59,269 bases of DNA from an uncultured Bacteroidota bacterium (GTDB lineage: Bacteria; Bacteroidota; Bacteroidia; Bacteroidales; P3): NCBI GenBank assembly GCA_902778925.1, contig CACYZN010000010.1, forward strand, positions 1 through 59,269, in the 5' to 3' direction. The notes under the pieces are model-generated. The model saw only the letters and a list, made by a program, of their open reading frames with translations, was not told the DNA's origin and searched no databases. Shown here piece after piece: positions 19,208 through 27,673 of this stretch (its first letter is position 1; each line of letters opens with the position of its first letter). A program made the position numbers and the translations under genes.

Positions 19208-22200
19208 ATGCGTAGGGTTCGCGGTATAATACTGATACTATGGCTTTTGGCCGCCGCCGCAGTCACCGCCCAGGAGGGTGCCGTGGCGCGGTGGAGCGTG
19301 CAAAAGGGCGCCGACGGCACCATCGAGGTGGCCTTCGACTGCCCGTGGCAGGGGCGGTTCGACACCGTGGCCCCCTACCTCGCGCTGCCGTCCCTGGGCA
19401 TGCCCGGCGCCGTGGGTGCCGCGGGCGCACCGGCGCTGCCGTCGGCCGCTCGCCTGGTCGTGCTGCCGCGTGGCAGCCGGCTCGGCCTGGCCCAGTGGCG
19501 TGCCGACGGGCTGGTGTCGGCCTCGACGGGCGGGCTACGGCTGATGCCGCGCGCCCTCTCGGTGACGAAAGACGAGGTGCAGCCGCCCTACGGCGAGGCC
19601 GACAAGGCTATCTATTCGTCGACGGCCTGCTACCGCGTCGGGCCTACGGTCGAACTCGAGCATCTGGGCACGATGGGGGCCGACGAGGTGTACCTGCTGC
19701 GCGTGGCGCCTTTCGCCTACAGCCCTGCCGAGGGCACGGTGCAGTGCAGCACCCGTGTGGCGGCCACCCTGCATGCCACCCTGGCCTCCGGTGCCGAGGC
19801 CCTGCCGGCGGTGCCGAAGCGCCTGCTGGTGGTGTCGCGGCCCCAGTTCCGCGAGGGACTGCAACCCTTTGTGCAGTGGAAACGGCAGGAGGGCTACGAC
19901 GTGGTCGAGCTCTACGCCACCACCCATCGTCGCGACAGCGTGAAAGCGCTGGTGTCACCCTACTTCGCCGCCTCACCCCTGCAGAGCGTCGAGCCCTGGC
20001 CCACGCACCTGCTGTTGGTGGGCGACGTCGAGCAGCTGCAGGCCTACATAGGCGGCACCGACCGGCCAGAAGGCCTCGGCGCCCACGTCACCGACCTCTA
20101 CTATGCCGAGCACACGGGCGACTACCTGCCCGACGCGCAGGTGGGCCGCTGGCCGGTGGGCGACACCGCCGAGCTGCGCGCCGTGGTCGAGAAGACCCTG
20201 CGCTACGAACAAGGCCTGGGACTCGACACCGCGGTCCTGCGGCGCGTGCTGCTGGTGGCCGGCGCCGAGTCGAGCAACCCGGCACCCGTGACCACCAACG
20301 GCCAGGTGAACTACGTAGGCTCCGAACTGGTGCTGACGCATCCCGGCATCGACACCGTGTGCTTCCACAACCCGCAGTCGGCCTCGCAGGGACCCGCCAT
20401 CGTGCAGCAGATAGCCGCCGGCGCCTCGATACTGAACTTCACCGCCCACTGCAACGAGGCGGGCTGGACGTCGCCGCAGCTGCGCTTCACCTCGGTCGAC
20501 ACCATCGTCGGCTCACAGCCGCTTTTCTACATAAACAACTGCTGCAAGAGCAACGACTACAGCGCCACCGGCTTCGGCGAACTGCTGCTGCGCAAGGCCG
20601 ACGGCGGCGCGGTGGGCGTGATAGGCGCCACCAACTCGACCCTCTGGAGCGAGGACTACTACTGGGCCGTGGGGCCCAAGTACCCGCTGTCGGTCAATCC
20701 GCAGTACGACAGCCTGCGCCCCGGCGCCTTCGACCGGTGGACGGGCCGCCTGGGCGGCGTGGCCACGGCCGGCGCCCTGCTGCAGGCCGGCAACCTGGCC
20801 GTGAGCGCCTCGGGCTCGCCCTACAGCCGTTTCTACTGGGAAATCTACTGCCTGCTGGGCGACCCCTCGATGCGGCCCTACGTGGGCGTGCCGGCCCAGG
20901 CCATGCTGTCCGCAGCCGACACCGTCGAGGCCGGCGGCACCACCCTGACCGTCGCGGCCACCCCGGGGGCCACGGTGAGCGCCGTGCAGGACAGCGTGCT
21001 GCTGGGTACAGCCACAGCCTCGGCCACCGGCAGTGCCACCCTGAGCCTGCGCCAGTCGATGGCGGTGGGCCGCCTGCTGGTCACCGCCACGGGCGCCGCA
21101 CTGCTGCCCGCGGTCGACACCGTGGTGGCGACGGCACCGCAGCGCGGACTCGCCCTTGGCCACCCCGCCGCTACCGACAGCACCGTGCATTTCACCCTTG
21201 CCAACCTCGGAGCCGACACCCTCGGGACCGTGGCCGTGACGCTGCAGCAAGACAGCGTCGACCTGGCCATCGGCGCGCCCCTCGTCGTCGGCCCACTCAC
21301 CATAGGCCCGCTGGCGCCCCACGCCGTGGTGCCCGTGTCGTTGCCCTACAGCGTGGCCATGGCCGGTCCCCGGCCGCAGTGGCACGCCACCCTCGTCGCC
21401 ACCGCCGACACGCTGCGCTGCGCCGTAGCCCTCGGCCGCGCACTGGTTCCAAACTACCCCACCGTGGCGCTCGACCTGCTGGACACCGACGGCCAGGCAG
21501 CCCGCAGCCTCGAAGCCGGCGGCAGCTACCGGCTGTCCGTCGCGGTCGCGGGGCCCTGCGACTCGGTGGGTCTGCAGCTGCAGGCCCTGCCCTCGGGACT
21601 GCCGCTCGACACCCTCTTCACCGTGCCCGACAGCACCACCCACCTGCGCATCACCACCCGTCTGCACCTCGGCACATGGAGCGACACCGCGGTGCGCTAC
21701 CTCGTGGCCGGTCGCCTGCGCGAAGGCTTCGAAAGCGGACTCGGCTGCCTGCCCTGGCGCATGGGCGGAACCCGGCCCTGGCAGCTGGACAGCACCGTGC
21801 ACCGCAGCGGCCGCTACAGCCTGCGCAACGGCGCCATCGCCCACGGCCAGACATCGGACCTCGCCATCGACCTGCTGCTGCCCCACACCGACACGGTGAG
21901 CTTCTGGTCGCGCCCCTCGAGCGAGCCGCAGTACGACCGCATGCTGTTCTTCATCGACGGCCGCCAGGTGTACGAGAACTGGGGCGAGGACCAGTGGAGC
22001 CAGAAGGTGTACGACCTCACCCCCGGCCGCCACACACTGCTTTGGCGCTATGTGAAAGACGCGTCGCACAGCGAAGGCAGCGACTGCGTGTGGATCGACG
22101 ACCTGCGCCTGCCCCTCTCGCTGTGGGACAGCGTCTACGGCTGCACCGACAGCGACAGCCCGCTGGCAATCGAGCCCGTCGGGGTCGCTCCCGGCGCAGC

Positions 22201-22420
22201 ACGTCTCTACCCCAACCCCGCCGCCGAGAGCGTGGTGGTCGACTGCCACGACGGTCGCAACATCGAGCTGGTCGACCTCTATGGCCGCCTGCTCTACTCG
22301 GCACCCCTCGTCGGTGCCACCACCCGCATCGACACCCGTCGGCTGCCCGCAGGCCTCTACATCGTGGTGCTGCACACCGCCGACCATACCGAATACCACA
22401 AACTAACCATACAGCGATAA
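19208..22420 (+). CDS. Gingipain-like C25 cysteine peptidase with T9SS sorting domain
   Basis: Predicted secreted or surface cysteine peptidase of 1070 residues. After a short signal peptide (ILILWLLAAAAVTA) and a pro-region comes the C25 domain (about residues 200-560), starting with KRLLVVSRPQFREGLQPF and followed by LLLVGDVEQL and DAQVGRWPVGD. The catalytic pair is most likely His414 (LNFTAHCNEAGW) and Cys445 or Cys446 (NNCCKSNDYS). The usual His-Gly of gingipains is His-Cys here. Immunoglobulin-like domains and a jellyroll follow, then the T9SS domain from YPNPAAESVVVDC to KLTIQR. The TAA stop overlaps the next ATG (TAATG). Substrate preference, or whether it is a PorU-like sortase, cannot be read; a terminal sorting domain argues for cargo. 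Confidence 0.88.
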   Translation: MRRVRGIILILWLLAAAAVTAQEGAVARWSVQKGADGTIEVAFDCPWQGRFDTVAPYLALPSLGMPGAVGAAGAPALPSAARLVVLPRGSRLGLAQWRADGLVSASTGGLRLMPRALSVTKDEVQPPYGEADKAIYSSTACYRVGPTVELEHLGTMGADEVYLLRVAPFAYSPAEGTVQCSTRVAATLHATLASGAEALPAVPKRLLVVSRPQFREGLQPFVQWKRQEGYDVVELYATTHRRDSVKALVSPYFAASPLQSVEPWPTHLLLVGDVEQLQAYIGGTDRPEGLGAHVTDLYYAEHTGDYLPDAQVGRWPVGDTAELRAVVEKTLRYEQGLGLDTAVLRRVLLVAGAESSNPAPVTTNGQVNYVGSELVLTHPGIDTVCFHNPQSASQGPAIVQQIAAGASILNFTAHCNEAGWTSPQLRFTSVDTIVGSQPLFYINNCCKSNDYSATGFGELLLRKADGGAVGVIGATNSTLWSEDYYWAVGPKYPLSVNPQYDSLRPGAFDRWTGRLGGVATAGALLQAGNLAVSASGSPYSRFYWEIYCLLGDPSMRPYVGVPAQAMLSAADTVEAGGTTLTVAATPGATVSAVQDSVLLGTATASATGSATLSLRQSMAVGRLLVTATGAALLPAVDTVVATAPQRGLALGHPAATDSTVHFTLANLGADTLGTVAVTLQQDSVDLAIGAPLVVGPLTIGPLAPHAVVPVSLPYSVAMAGPRPQWHATLVATADTLRCAVALGRALVPNYPTVALDLLDTDGQAARSLEAGGSYRLSVAVAGPCDSVGLQLQALPSGLPLDTLFTVPDSTTHLRITTRLHLGTWSDTAVRYLVAGRLREGFESGLGCLPWRMGGTRPWQLDSTVHRSGRYSLRNGAIAHGQTSDLAIDLLLPHTDTVSFWSRPSSEPQYDRMLFFIDGRQVYENWGEDQWSQKVYDLTPGRHTLLWRYVKDASHSEGSDCVWIDDLRLPLSLWDSVYGCTDSDSPLAIEPVGVAPGAARLYPNPAAESVVVDCHDGRNIELVDLYGRLLYSAPLVGATTRIDTRRLPAGLYIVVLHTADHTEYHKLTIQR

Positions 22421-23250
22421 TGCCCGACGCCGATACCACCATAGCACTGCTGCCCTTCTACCAATGGGACACCACCCCGGCCCCGATGCCGGAGGCCGAG
22501 GTAAACGTCGGCCTGCCCCTCGACTCGTTGTTCCGTCCACACGACGTGGCCGAGCCGGTCTGCCGGCAGTCGATGTTTGTACCCTCGGCCATCGCTCCCG
22601 AACACCACCAGCTTCTGCCCCGCACCAATACCGCCCAGCCCGCCTGGGTATTCGTGCTGCTGATGGCGTTGGTGGCGCTGGTCTACCTCTACTACCGCAT
22701 ACGCAAGATAAAACCGGCCCAGCTGCCGCAGGCCATCGTCGACCACCGCGCCATGGACCGCATGGTGCGCGACAACAACCTGGTGCCCATACGACTCATG
22801 TCCATCGGCATCTTCACCATGGCCGTGCTCGCCACCGTACTGCACCAAGAGGCCATGGCCGACACCGGCTTCGGCGGTTGGGCGCTGCTCACCGTGGTGC
22901 TCTCGGCGGCCTACATGCTGCGCCTGGGACTGATACGGCTGCTCGGCAACATCTTCGACCGGCAGGAAGCCGTCTCCACCTACATCACCAGCAACTATCT
23001 CTACCACCTGGCCCTCAGCACCCTGGCACTGCCCTTGCTGCCGTTGCTCATCTACCTGCCCTGGGGCAACGACGTGGTGTTCTACATCTTGTCCGGACTA
23101 GCCGCGCTATGCTTCCTGGCCCGCCTGATCAGAGGCCTGCAAGTCTTTTTAACATTTTCAAAAGGCTCTAGTTTCTATCTTTTTTATTATCTTTGCATCG
23201 TCGAAATAGCCCCTTTGGTGATACTCGCAAAATGGTTTTTCGCACAATAA
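22420..23250 (+). CDS. DUF4271 membrane protein
   Basis: Integral inner-membrane protein of 276 residues and unknown function. An N-terminal soluble stretch of about 70 residues precedes a first membrane segment (AWVFVLLMALVALVYLYY). Four to five more segments follow in the C-terminal two thirds (IGIFTMAVLATVL, ALLTVVLSAAYMLRLGL, LALSTLALPLLPLLIYLPW, ILSGLAALCFLARLI), with a final hydrophobic end. This matches the Bacteroidetes family DUF4271, which commonly lies next to the uroporphyrinogen-III synthase-like gene, as here. The ATG overlaps the C25 stop codon, so translation is coupled to the peptidase; the frame continues upstream through the C25 gene but that is a shadow. Confidence 0.85.
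   Translation: MPDADTTIALLPFYQWDTTPAPMPEAEVNVGLPLDSLFRPHDVAEPVCRQSMFVPSAIAPEHHQLLPRTNTAQPAWVFVLLMALVALVYLYYRIRKIKPAQLPQAIVDHRAMDRMVRDNNLVPIRLMSIGIFTMAVLATVLHQEAMADTGFGGWALLTVVLSAAYMLRLGLIRLLGNIFDRQEAVSTYITSNYLYHLALSTLALPLLPLLIYLPWGNDVVFYILSGLAALCFLARLIRGLQVFLTFSKGSSFYLFYYLCIVEIAPLVILAKWFFAQ
23188..23195 (+). promoter_or_regulatory. -7 promoter box inside the DUF4271 end, ahead of hemD-like gene
   Basis: TATCTTTG lies 88 bp before the hemD-like ATG, within the last codons of the DUF4271 gene. It would allow the hemD-rnpA-yidD run to be transcribed independently. Confidence 0.5.
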
Positions 23251-23282
23251 ACCAGACATTTGAGACAATAATAGATTAAGGC

Positions 23283-24515
23283 ATGAAGATAAAAAAAATA
23301 CTGATTTCGCAACCCGCACCGGCCGATTTGGAGAAATCGCCCTACCGAAATCTGGCAAAAAAACATAACGTCGACCTCACGTTCTTTAAGTTCTTTGAAA
23401 TAGTTGGTATTCCCGCATCGGAGTTTCGCAAAAACCGTATCCACATCAGCGACTATACTGCCATAATCTTCAACAGCAAGAACTCGATAGATCACTTCTT
23501 CCGCATGATGAAAGAGCTGCGCGAGACAGTGAACGAAGACATGAAGTACTTCTGCTCGACCGAAGCCATAGCCCTTTACCTGCAGAACTACATACAATAC
23601 CGCAAACGCAAAGTGTTCTTCGGAGCACAGTACTTCTCCGACCTGCTCGAGATCATGGGCAAGCACCGCGACGAGAAGTTCCTTTTCCCCTGCTCGGACG
23701 AGAAGCAGACCGAGTACACCAAAGCCCTTGACAAGGCCAAGTTTAAATACACCAAGGCTCCGATGTACACGTCGGCGCCCAAAGACCTCACCAAATTCAA
23801 ACTCGACGAGTTCGACGCCATAGCCCTCTTCTCGCCCATCGGAGTGCGCAGTCTGGTGAAGAGTTTCCCCGACATCAAGGATCGCAAGATACTGATAGCC
23901 GCCTTCGGCACCTCGACCCATGCCGCCCTCAAAGAGAACGGCATCAAGCTGAGCATCGCCGCTCCCACCCAGTCGGCCCCCTCCATGGCCATGGCGCTGG
24001 AGAACTACATCATGGGCCGCGAGCAGGACACTGTGGTCTCGGCCAAGAACGACAGCAGCAAGCATGGCATGCGCAACACCATTGCCACCTCGGCCAAACG
24101 CACAAGGCCTGTGATTGCCAACAAGGAGGTCTACAAGCACCGCATGGAGGAGAAGAAAGCCCAGGCCGCCGCCCGCCGTGCCGAGCGCGCCGCCGAACGC
24201 GCCAAGAAAGAGGCCGCCGCTGCCGCTGCTGCCAAGGTCGAAGAGAAAGCCATCAAGACTGCAGCCAAGGCCACGCCCAAGAAAGCCACGGCAACCAAGG
24301 CCAAGACAGCCACGGTGGCCAAGAAACCCGCTGCCACAACCACGAAGGCTGCCGCTCCCGCCAAGAAGGCTGTCACACCCACCAAGAAAGCCGCCACCCC
24401 GGCCAAGAAAGCCGCAGCACCCGCCAAGAAGGTAGCAACGCCTGCCAAGAAGACCGCCGCCACCAAAGCAGCAGCCACGAAGACAACCAAGAAAGCCGCC
24501 GCCAGCAAGAAGTAG
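23283..24515 (+). CDS. hemD: Uroporphyrinogen-III synthase family protein with histone-H1-like tail
   Basis: HemD closes hydroxymethylbilane to uroporphyrinogen III in haem synthesis. The first 250 residues form the two-lobed HemD fold (ILISQPAP, YTAIIFNSKNSIDHFF, FDAIALFSPIGVRSL, IAAFGTSTHAALKENGI). Bacteroidetes copies such as this often sit between DUF4271 and rnpA rather than with other haem genes, so the true activity is uncertain. The last 130 residues are extreme: a charged helix (EEKKAQAAARRAERAAERAK) and then KKAATPAKK-type repeats of Lys, Ala, Pro and Thr, like eukaryotic histone H1 tails. Such tails usually bind nucleic acid. The core family is about 250 long, so the tail is an addition. 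rnpA follows after 2 bp. Confidence 0.82.
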   Translation: MKIKKILISQPAPADLEKSPYRNLAKKHNVDLTFFKFFEIVGIPASEFRKNRIHISDYTAIIFNSKNSIDHFFRMMKELRETVNEDMKYFCSTEAIALYLQNYIQYRKRKVFFGAQYFSDLLEIMGKHRDEKFLFPCSDEKQTEYTKALDKAKFKYTKAPMYTSAPKDLTKFKLDEFDAIALFSPIGVRSLVKSFPDIKDRKILIAAFGTSTHAALKENGIKLSIAAPTQSAPSMAMALENYIMGREQDTVVSAKNDSSKHGMRNTIATSAKRTRPVIANKEVYKHRMEEKKAQAAARRAERAAERAKKEAAAAAAAKVEEKAIKTAAKATPKKATATKAKTATVAKKPAATTTKAAAPAKKAVTPTKKAATPAKKAAAPAKKVATPAKKTAATKAAATKTTKKAAASKK

Positions 24516-24517
24516 CG

Positions 24518-24904
24518 ATGGCTTTCACTTTCAGCAAAGCAGAACGGCTTTGTAGCCGCAAACAGATAGACCGGCTCTATGCCGAGGGACATCGTTTTGT
24601 GGCATTCCCTTTCAGCGTACAATGGATGGTCGTCGACACCCCGACGTCTCCCTGCCAAGTGATGATTGTAGCCCCCAAGCGCCGATTCAAACACGCCGTG
24701 GACCGCAATCATGTGCGCCGCCTTACGCGCGAATGCTACCGCATGCGCAAACAGCATCTCTACGACCTACTGAACGAGCACGGCATCGGCATCGTTCTCT
24801 CGCTGGTATACATCCACAACGAGATAACGTCCTTCGAGCAGATGGGGCACAAGATGGACAAGCTGATGGCCGCCCTGGAGAAAGAAATACTCGCCACGCT
24901 ATGA
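24518..24904 (+). CDS. rnpA: Ribonuclease P protein component
   Basis: Protein cofactor of RNase P, which trims the 5' leader from pre-tRNA. The 128-residue length is normal. The RNR signature is clear as [19 protein letters not shown] (about residues 54-72), and the N-terminal [17 protein letters not shown] is typical. Its stop overlaps the yidD start (ATGA), the usual rnpA-yidD arrangement. The rpmH gene that often precedes rnpA is not here; the hemD-like gene takes that place. Confidence 0.95.
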   Translation: MAFTFSKAERLCSRKQIDRLYAEGHRFVAFPFSVQWMVVDTPTSPCQVMIVAPKRRFKHAVDRNHVRRLTRECYRMRKQHLYDLLNEHGIGIVLSLVYIHNEITSFEQMGHKMDKLMAALEKEILATL

Positions 24905-25161
24905 CCCCTGGCGAGTTTCTACGGCTGCCCTACACCGCACTGCGGTGGCTGCTGGCCAAGCTGATGCTGGCGCTGATTGCCTTCTACCGCACCTGCATCT
25001 CGCCTTTCACGCCGCCCGCCTGCCGCTACACACCCACCTGCTCGCAGTATGCCCAAGAGGCCATCCGCAAGTACGGACCCTTCAAAGGGGGCTGGCTGGC
25101 GCTGAAACGAATACTGCGCTGCCATCCCTGGGGCGGCAGCGGCTACGACCCTGTTCCGTAA
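24901..25161 (+). CDS. yidD: Membrane protein insertion efficiency factor YidD
   Basis: Small (86-residue) membrane-associated protein thought to help YidC insert proteins. The family signature is intact: [31 protein letters not shown] and [14 protein letters not shown], including the conserved cysteines. The hydrophobic N-terminal helix ([13 protein letters not shown]) fits peripheral membrane attachment. The ATG at 24901 overlaps the rnpA stop, so the start is well fixed; the frame is open upstream but only as a shadow of rnpA. Confidence 0.95.
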   Translation: MTPGEFLRLPYTALRWLLAKLMLALIAFYRTCISPFTPPACRYTPTCSQYAQEAIRKYGPFKGGWLALKRILRCHPWGGSGYDPVP

Positions 25162-25259
25162 GCCCTCGAATGTTAAAAAAGCATAATTCGCTCCGCAAAG
25201 GACACCCTTTATCACACAAAGGTTACCTTGTGGTAAGTAGTTTCCGTCCAAGTATCTTC

Positions 25260-25290
25260 TTGTCGGAGAGGAGAAAACCATGTACTTTTG
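25260..25290 (+). promoter_or_regulatory. Promoter of the cupin gene
   Basis: TACTTTTG at 25283-25290 is a -7 box, with TTG at 25260-25262 twenty nucleotides upstream as the -33 element. It lies 31 bp before ATG 25322 and excludes the in-frame start at 25280. Confidence 0.65.
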
Positions 25291-25321
25291 CAGTCGAAAA
25301 CAAACAAAAACCTTTAATGCA

Positions 25322-25774
25322 ATGAGAACAATCGAGACAATCAAGAGTGGCCGCAACTACAAGGCCGTCAGCGTCGGAAACATCAACCAGATTATCGAGC
25401 ACGAGCTGCCGATGGGTCCCAACGTCATCCAGGGCAAGGTCTTCGTGGGCCAGGCCGTGGGCGCCACGGGCAGCGAGCTGTCGTTCCAGACCCTCGTTCC
25501 CGGCCAGGACAGCGGGTTCCTGCACACCCACAAGACCCACGAGGAGCTCTACATCATTCTCTGCGGCGAGGGCACCTATCAGGTGGACGGCGAGCAGTTC
25601 CCCGTCAGCGAAGGCACCGTCGTCCGTGTGAGTCCCGACGGCCGCCGCGCCCTGAAGAACACCGGCCGCGAGAACCTGACGATGCTCTGCATCCAGTACA
25701 AAGCCAACGCCTTCACCGAGGCCGATAGCCCGATGACCGACGGCAACATCCTCGGCGACCCGCTGGTGTGGTAA
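25322..25774 (+). CDS. Cupin domain protein
   Basis: Small single-domain cupin of 150 residues, probably a cytoplasmic metal-binding barrel. Metal motif 1 is visible as HTHKTHEELYIILCGEGTYQVDGE (His, His, Glu ligands) near residues 69-92, and motif 2 near PDGRRALKNTGRENLTMLCIQYKAN, where the usual His is not evident. Substrate is unknown; such proteins may be sugar isomerases, dioxygenases or binding proteins. The start is fixed by the promoter just upstream. A terminator follows 18 bp after the stop, so it is monocistronic. Confidence 0.85.
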   Translation: MRTIETIKSGRNYKAVSVGNINQIIEHELPMGPNVIQGKVFVGQAVGATGSELSFQTLVPGQDSGFLHTHKTHEELYIILCGEGTYQVDGEQFPVSEGTVVRVSPDGRRALKNTGRENLTMLCIQYKANAFTEADSPMTDGNILGDPLVW

Positions 25775-25791
25775 ACTGTTCCATCCGCCAC

Positions 25792-25828
25792 AAAACAGGC
25801 AGGCCGAAACATCGAGCCTGCCTGTTTT
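25792..25828 (+). terminator. Rho-independent terminator after the cupin gene
   Basis: Perfect 13-bp stem AAAACAGGCAGGC (25792-25804) with 25816-25828, 11-nt loop and a TTTT end. The symmetric A/T ends could also stop minus-strand transcription. Confidence 0.85.
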
Positions 25829-25840
25829 CAAGAAAAGTCG

Positions 25841-25848
25841 TATCTTTG
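25841..25848 (+). promoter_or_regulatory. -7 promoter box of the HxlR gene
   Basis: TATCTTTG twenty base pairs before the HxlR ATG, directly after the cupin terminator. Confidence 0.65.
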
Positions 25849-25868
25849 CACTCGAAAGACAAACAACC

Positions 25869-26243
25869 ATGAGCAAGGATTTCTTACAAGAGCCAATCTT
25901 CCCAGAATGTCCCATACGCAATGTGCTGGCACGCATCAGCACCAAGTGGGCACTGGCTGTACTCTACACATTGAACGGCAGTGCGGAGCCCATGCGTTTC
26001 CGCGACCTAGCGGAGAAGAACCCCGACTGTTCGCAGAAAGTGCTCACCAGCACTCTGCGCGGCCTGGAGGCCGACGGACTCATCAGCCGCAAGGTATATC
26101 CCGAAGTGCCGCCACGGGTGGAGTATGCGCTGACCAATCGCGGCCGCAGCTTCATGCCTGTCATGCAACAGCTGATGGATTGGGCATACAACAACCTGCA
26201 CGACATAGTGACCGACCGCGAAAAATACTACGGACAGAACTAA
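25869..26243 (+). CDS. HxlR family transcriptional regulator
   Basis: Winged-helix DNA-binding protein of 124 residues, the normal HxlR length. The family pattern CPIRNVLARISTKWALAVLYTL with a conserved Cys near the N-terminus, the recognition helix region (NPDCSQKVLTSTLRGLEADGLISRKVY) and the wing (PPRVEYALTNRGRSFMPVM) are all present. HxlR members often sense electrophiles or redox change through that Cys and regulate the adjacent gene. Here the neighbours are a sirtuin (25 bp downstream) and a flavin-binding protein, which are likely its targets or operon partners. Confidence 0.92.
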   Translation: MSKDFLQEPIFPECPIRNVLARISTKWALAVLYTLNGSAEPMRFRDLAEKNPDCSQKVLTSTLRGLEADGLISRKVYPEVPPRVEYALTNRGRSFMPVMQQLMDWAYNNLHDIVTDREKYYGQN

Positions 26244-26268
26244 CGACAGAAACCCACGCCTCTTCCAC

Positions 26269-27138
26269 ATGGGTAAAAAGATGTCACCAATGACAACAGC
26301 CGGGAACTATCATCAACGCATCGATGCACTGCGTACCCTGTTGAAAGAAGCCGATGCAATCATCATAGGCGCTGGCAGTGGACTGAGCACCGCGGCGGGA
26401 CTGGACTATGCCGGCGAGGACTTCCGCCGCGAGTTCGCGCCCTGGATTGAGCACTACGGCATCACAGACCTCTACACCTCCTCCTTCTACCCTTTCGAGA
26501 CCGAAGAGGAGCGCTGGGCCTACTGGGCTCGCCACATCTGGTTCTCGCGGTTCCGCACCGGCGGCACGGAACTCTACCGCAGACTGCTGCCACTTGTGGA
26601 AGGGAAAGATTGGTTCGTCGTCACCACCAACACCGACGGCCAGTTTGAGCAGAGCGGCTTTGCGCGCGACCGTATCTTCGGCACGCAGGGCGACTACGCC
26701 TACATGCAGAGCCGCAGCGGCGAGGACAAGGAGCTTGTCTACTGCAAAGACTGGGTCTTCCGCGCGATGGCCGCCACGGAGGGCTGCCGCATACCCACCA
26801 GCCTCGTGCCGCACCATCCGCGTACAGGCGAACTGTTGGCACCCAACCTGCGTTGCGACGACACCTTCGTCGAGGACGACCGCTGGCACCGTCAAGCCGA
26901 ACGCTACCACGACTTCGTGCGCCAGCACTACCAGGGACGCCTGCTCCTGCTGGAGTTCGGCATCGGATTCAATACCCCCGCCATCATCCGCTTCCCCTTC
27001 GAGCACATGGCCCTCAACTTCCCGCAGACGGCCCTCGTGCGCTTCAACCGCGACTACCCCGACGCCTCGCTCGAAGGCATCGAGGGGCACTTCATGGCCT
27101 TCACCGAAAACATATCCCAAATACTCAACGACCTATGA
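26269..27138 (+). CDS. Sir2-family NAD-dependent protein, class M-like (Gln in place of catalytic His)
   Basis: Sirtuin-fold protein of 289 residues. The NAD loop is GAGSGLSTAAGLDYAG (about residues 35-50), and the second motif is TTNTDGQFEQSGF in place of the usual NID-x-LH. The catalytic His-Gly becomes Gln-Gly (FGTQGDY). That His-to-Gln change is a known feature of the class M sirtuins (SirTM), which act as mono-ADP-ribosyl transferases in redox defence. In that class, partners are usually a macrodomain protein and a lipoylated GcvH-like carrier; neither is seen nearby. A cysteine set for zinc is not evident. The stop overlaps the next ATG (ATGA). The start at 26269 is the first ATG; ATG 26281 is also possible. 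Confidence 0.82.
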   Translation: MGKKMSPMTTAGNYHQRIDALRTLLKEADAIIIGAGSGLSTAAGLDYAGEDFRREFAPWIEHYGITDLYTSSFYPFETEEERWAYWARHIWFSRFRTGGTELYRRLLPLVEGKDWFVVTTNTDGQFEQSGFARDRIFGTQGDYAYMQSRSGEDKELVYCKDWVFRAMAATEGCRIPTSLVPHHPRTGELLAPNLRCDDTFVEDDRWHRQAERYHDFVRQHYQGRLLLLEFGIGFNTPAIIRFPFEHMALNFPQTALVRFNRDYPDASLEGIEGHFMAFTENISQILNDL

Positions 27139-27584
27139 TAGAACAAGCATTCCAATTCCTGCGCAAACACAACGAGGGCGTACTGGCTACCGTCAGCGGC
27201 GACCGCCCCCAGACACGTGCCTTCCAGGCTATGAAGGTCGACGGCACAACACTCTACTTCGCCACCTCAGTCCAAAAGGCCGTCTACAGCCAGCTGCAGG
27301 AGAACCCTAACGCGGAGTTTATCGTGCTGGCCGACAAAGTGAGCGTGCGTTGTGGTGGGTCGGTGGACTTTGACGTCGATGACGAGACGCAGCGTTGGAT
27401 CTACGACCACAACGAGGTTTTACAGCGCCTCTACGACGACTACAGCCAAATGGTTTACTTCCGCATGCCAGTGGAGCAGCTCGAATACTACGACCTGCGC
27501 CCCACGCCGCCCGTCGTGCTGCACGCCAATCTTAACGACGGTACCGTGCACGAAGGCTTCAAAGGTAGTCGATACAGCAAATAA
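27135..27584 (+). CDS. Pyridoxamine 5'-phosphate oxidase family (split-barrel flavin-binding) protein
   Basis: Small split-barrel protein of 149 residues, likely binding FMN or a similar cofactor. The N-terminal pattern FLRKHNEGVLATVSGDRPQTRAFQAMKVDGTTLYFATS is typical of PNPOx-like proteins, and the C-terminal half has the paired strands of the barrel (VYFRMPVEQLEYYDLRP). It is much shorter than true PdxH and lacks its C-terminal signature, so a vitamin B6 role is not implied. Its ATG overlaps the sirtuin stop, so the two are translationally coupled; with HxlR this suggests a redox-responsive operon. Confidence 0.85.
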   Translation: MIEQAFQFLRKHNEGVLATVSGDRPQTRAFQAMKVDGTTLYFATSVQKAVYSQLQENPNAEFIVLADKVSVRCGGSVDFDVDDETQRWIYDHNEVLQRLYDDYSQMVYFRMPVEQLEYYDLRPTPPVVLHANLNDGTVHEGFKGSRYSK

Positions 27585-27615
27585 ACAAATTAACATTTCC
27601 GCCTGACAGCGGAAT

Positions 27616-27662
27616 AATCTACAAGATTTACAAGATATCGCTATGCACGAAGTGCGAGCAGG
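27616..27662 (+). repeat. Solo copy of the GxxExxY-element end repeat
   Basis: About 47 bp starting AATCTACAAGAT and ending GCGAGCAGG, closely resembling the right end (55205-55251) of the GxxExxY unit. The TCTACAAGAT core also occurs at 27672-27681 next to the exonuclease stop. No nuclease gene is present here, so this looks like a remnant or a solo end. Confidence 0.6.
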
Positions 27663-27673
27663 CGAATAAATAT

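Noticed and set aside
19240-23250. A single 1336-residue plus-strand frame
   Set aside because: Only its last 276 residues (from 22420) are a real protein, the DUF4271 gene; the earlier part overlaps the C25 gene out of frame and is Arg-rich shadow.
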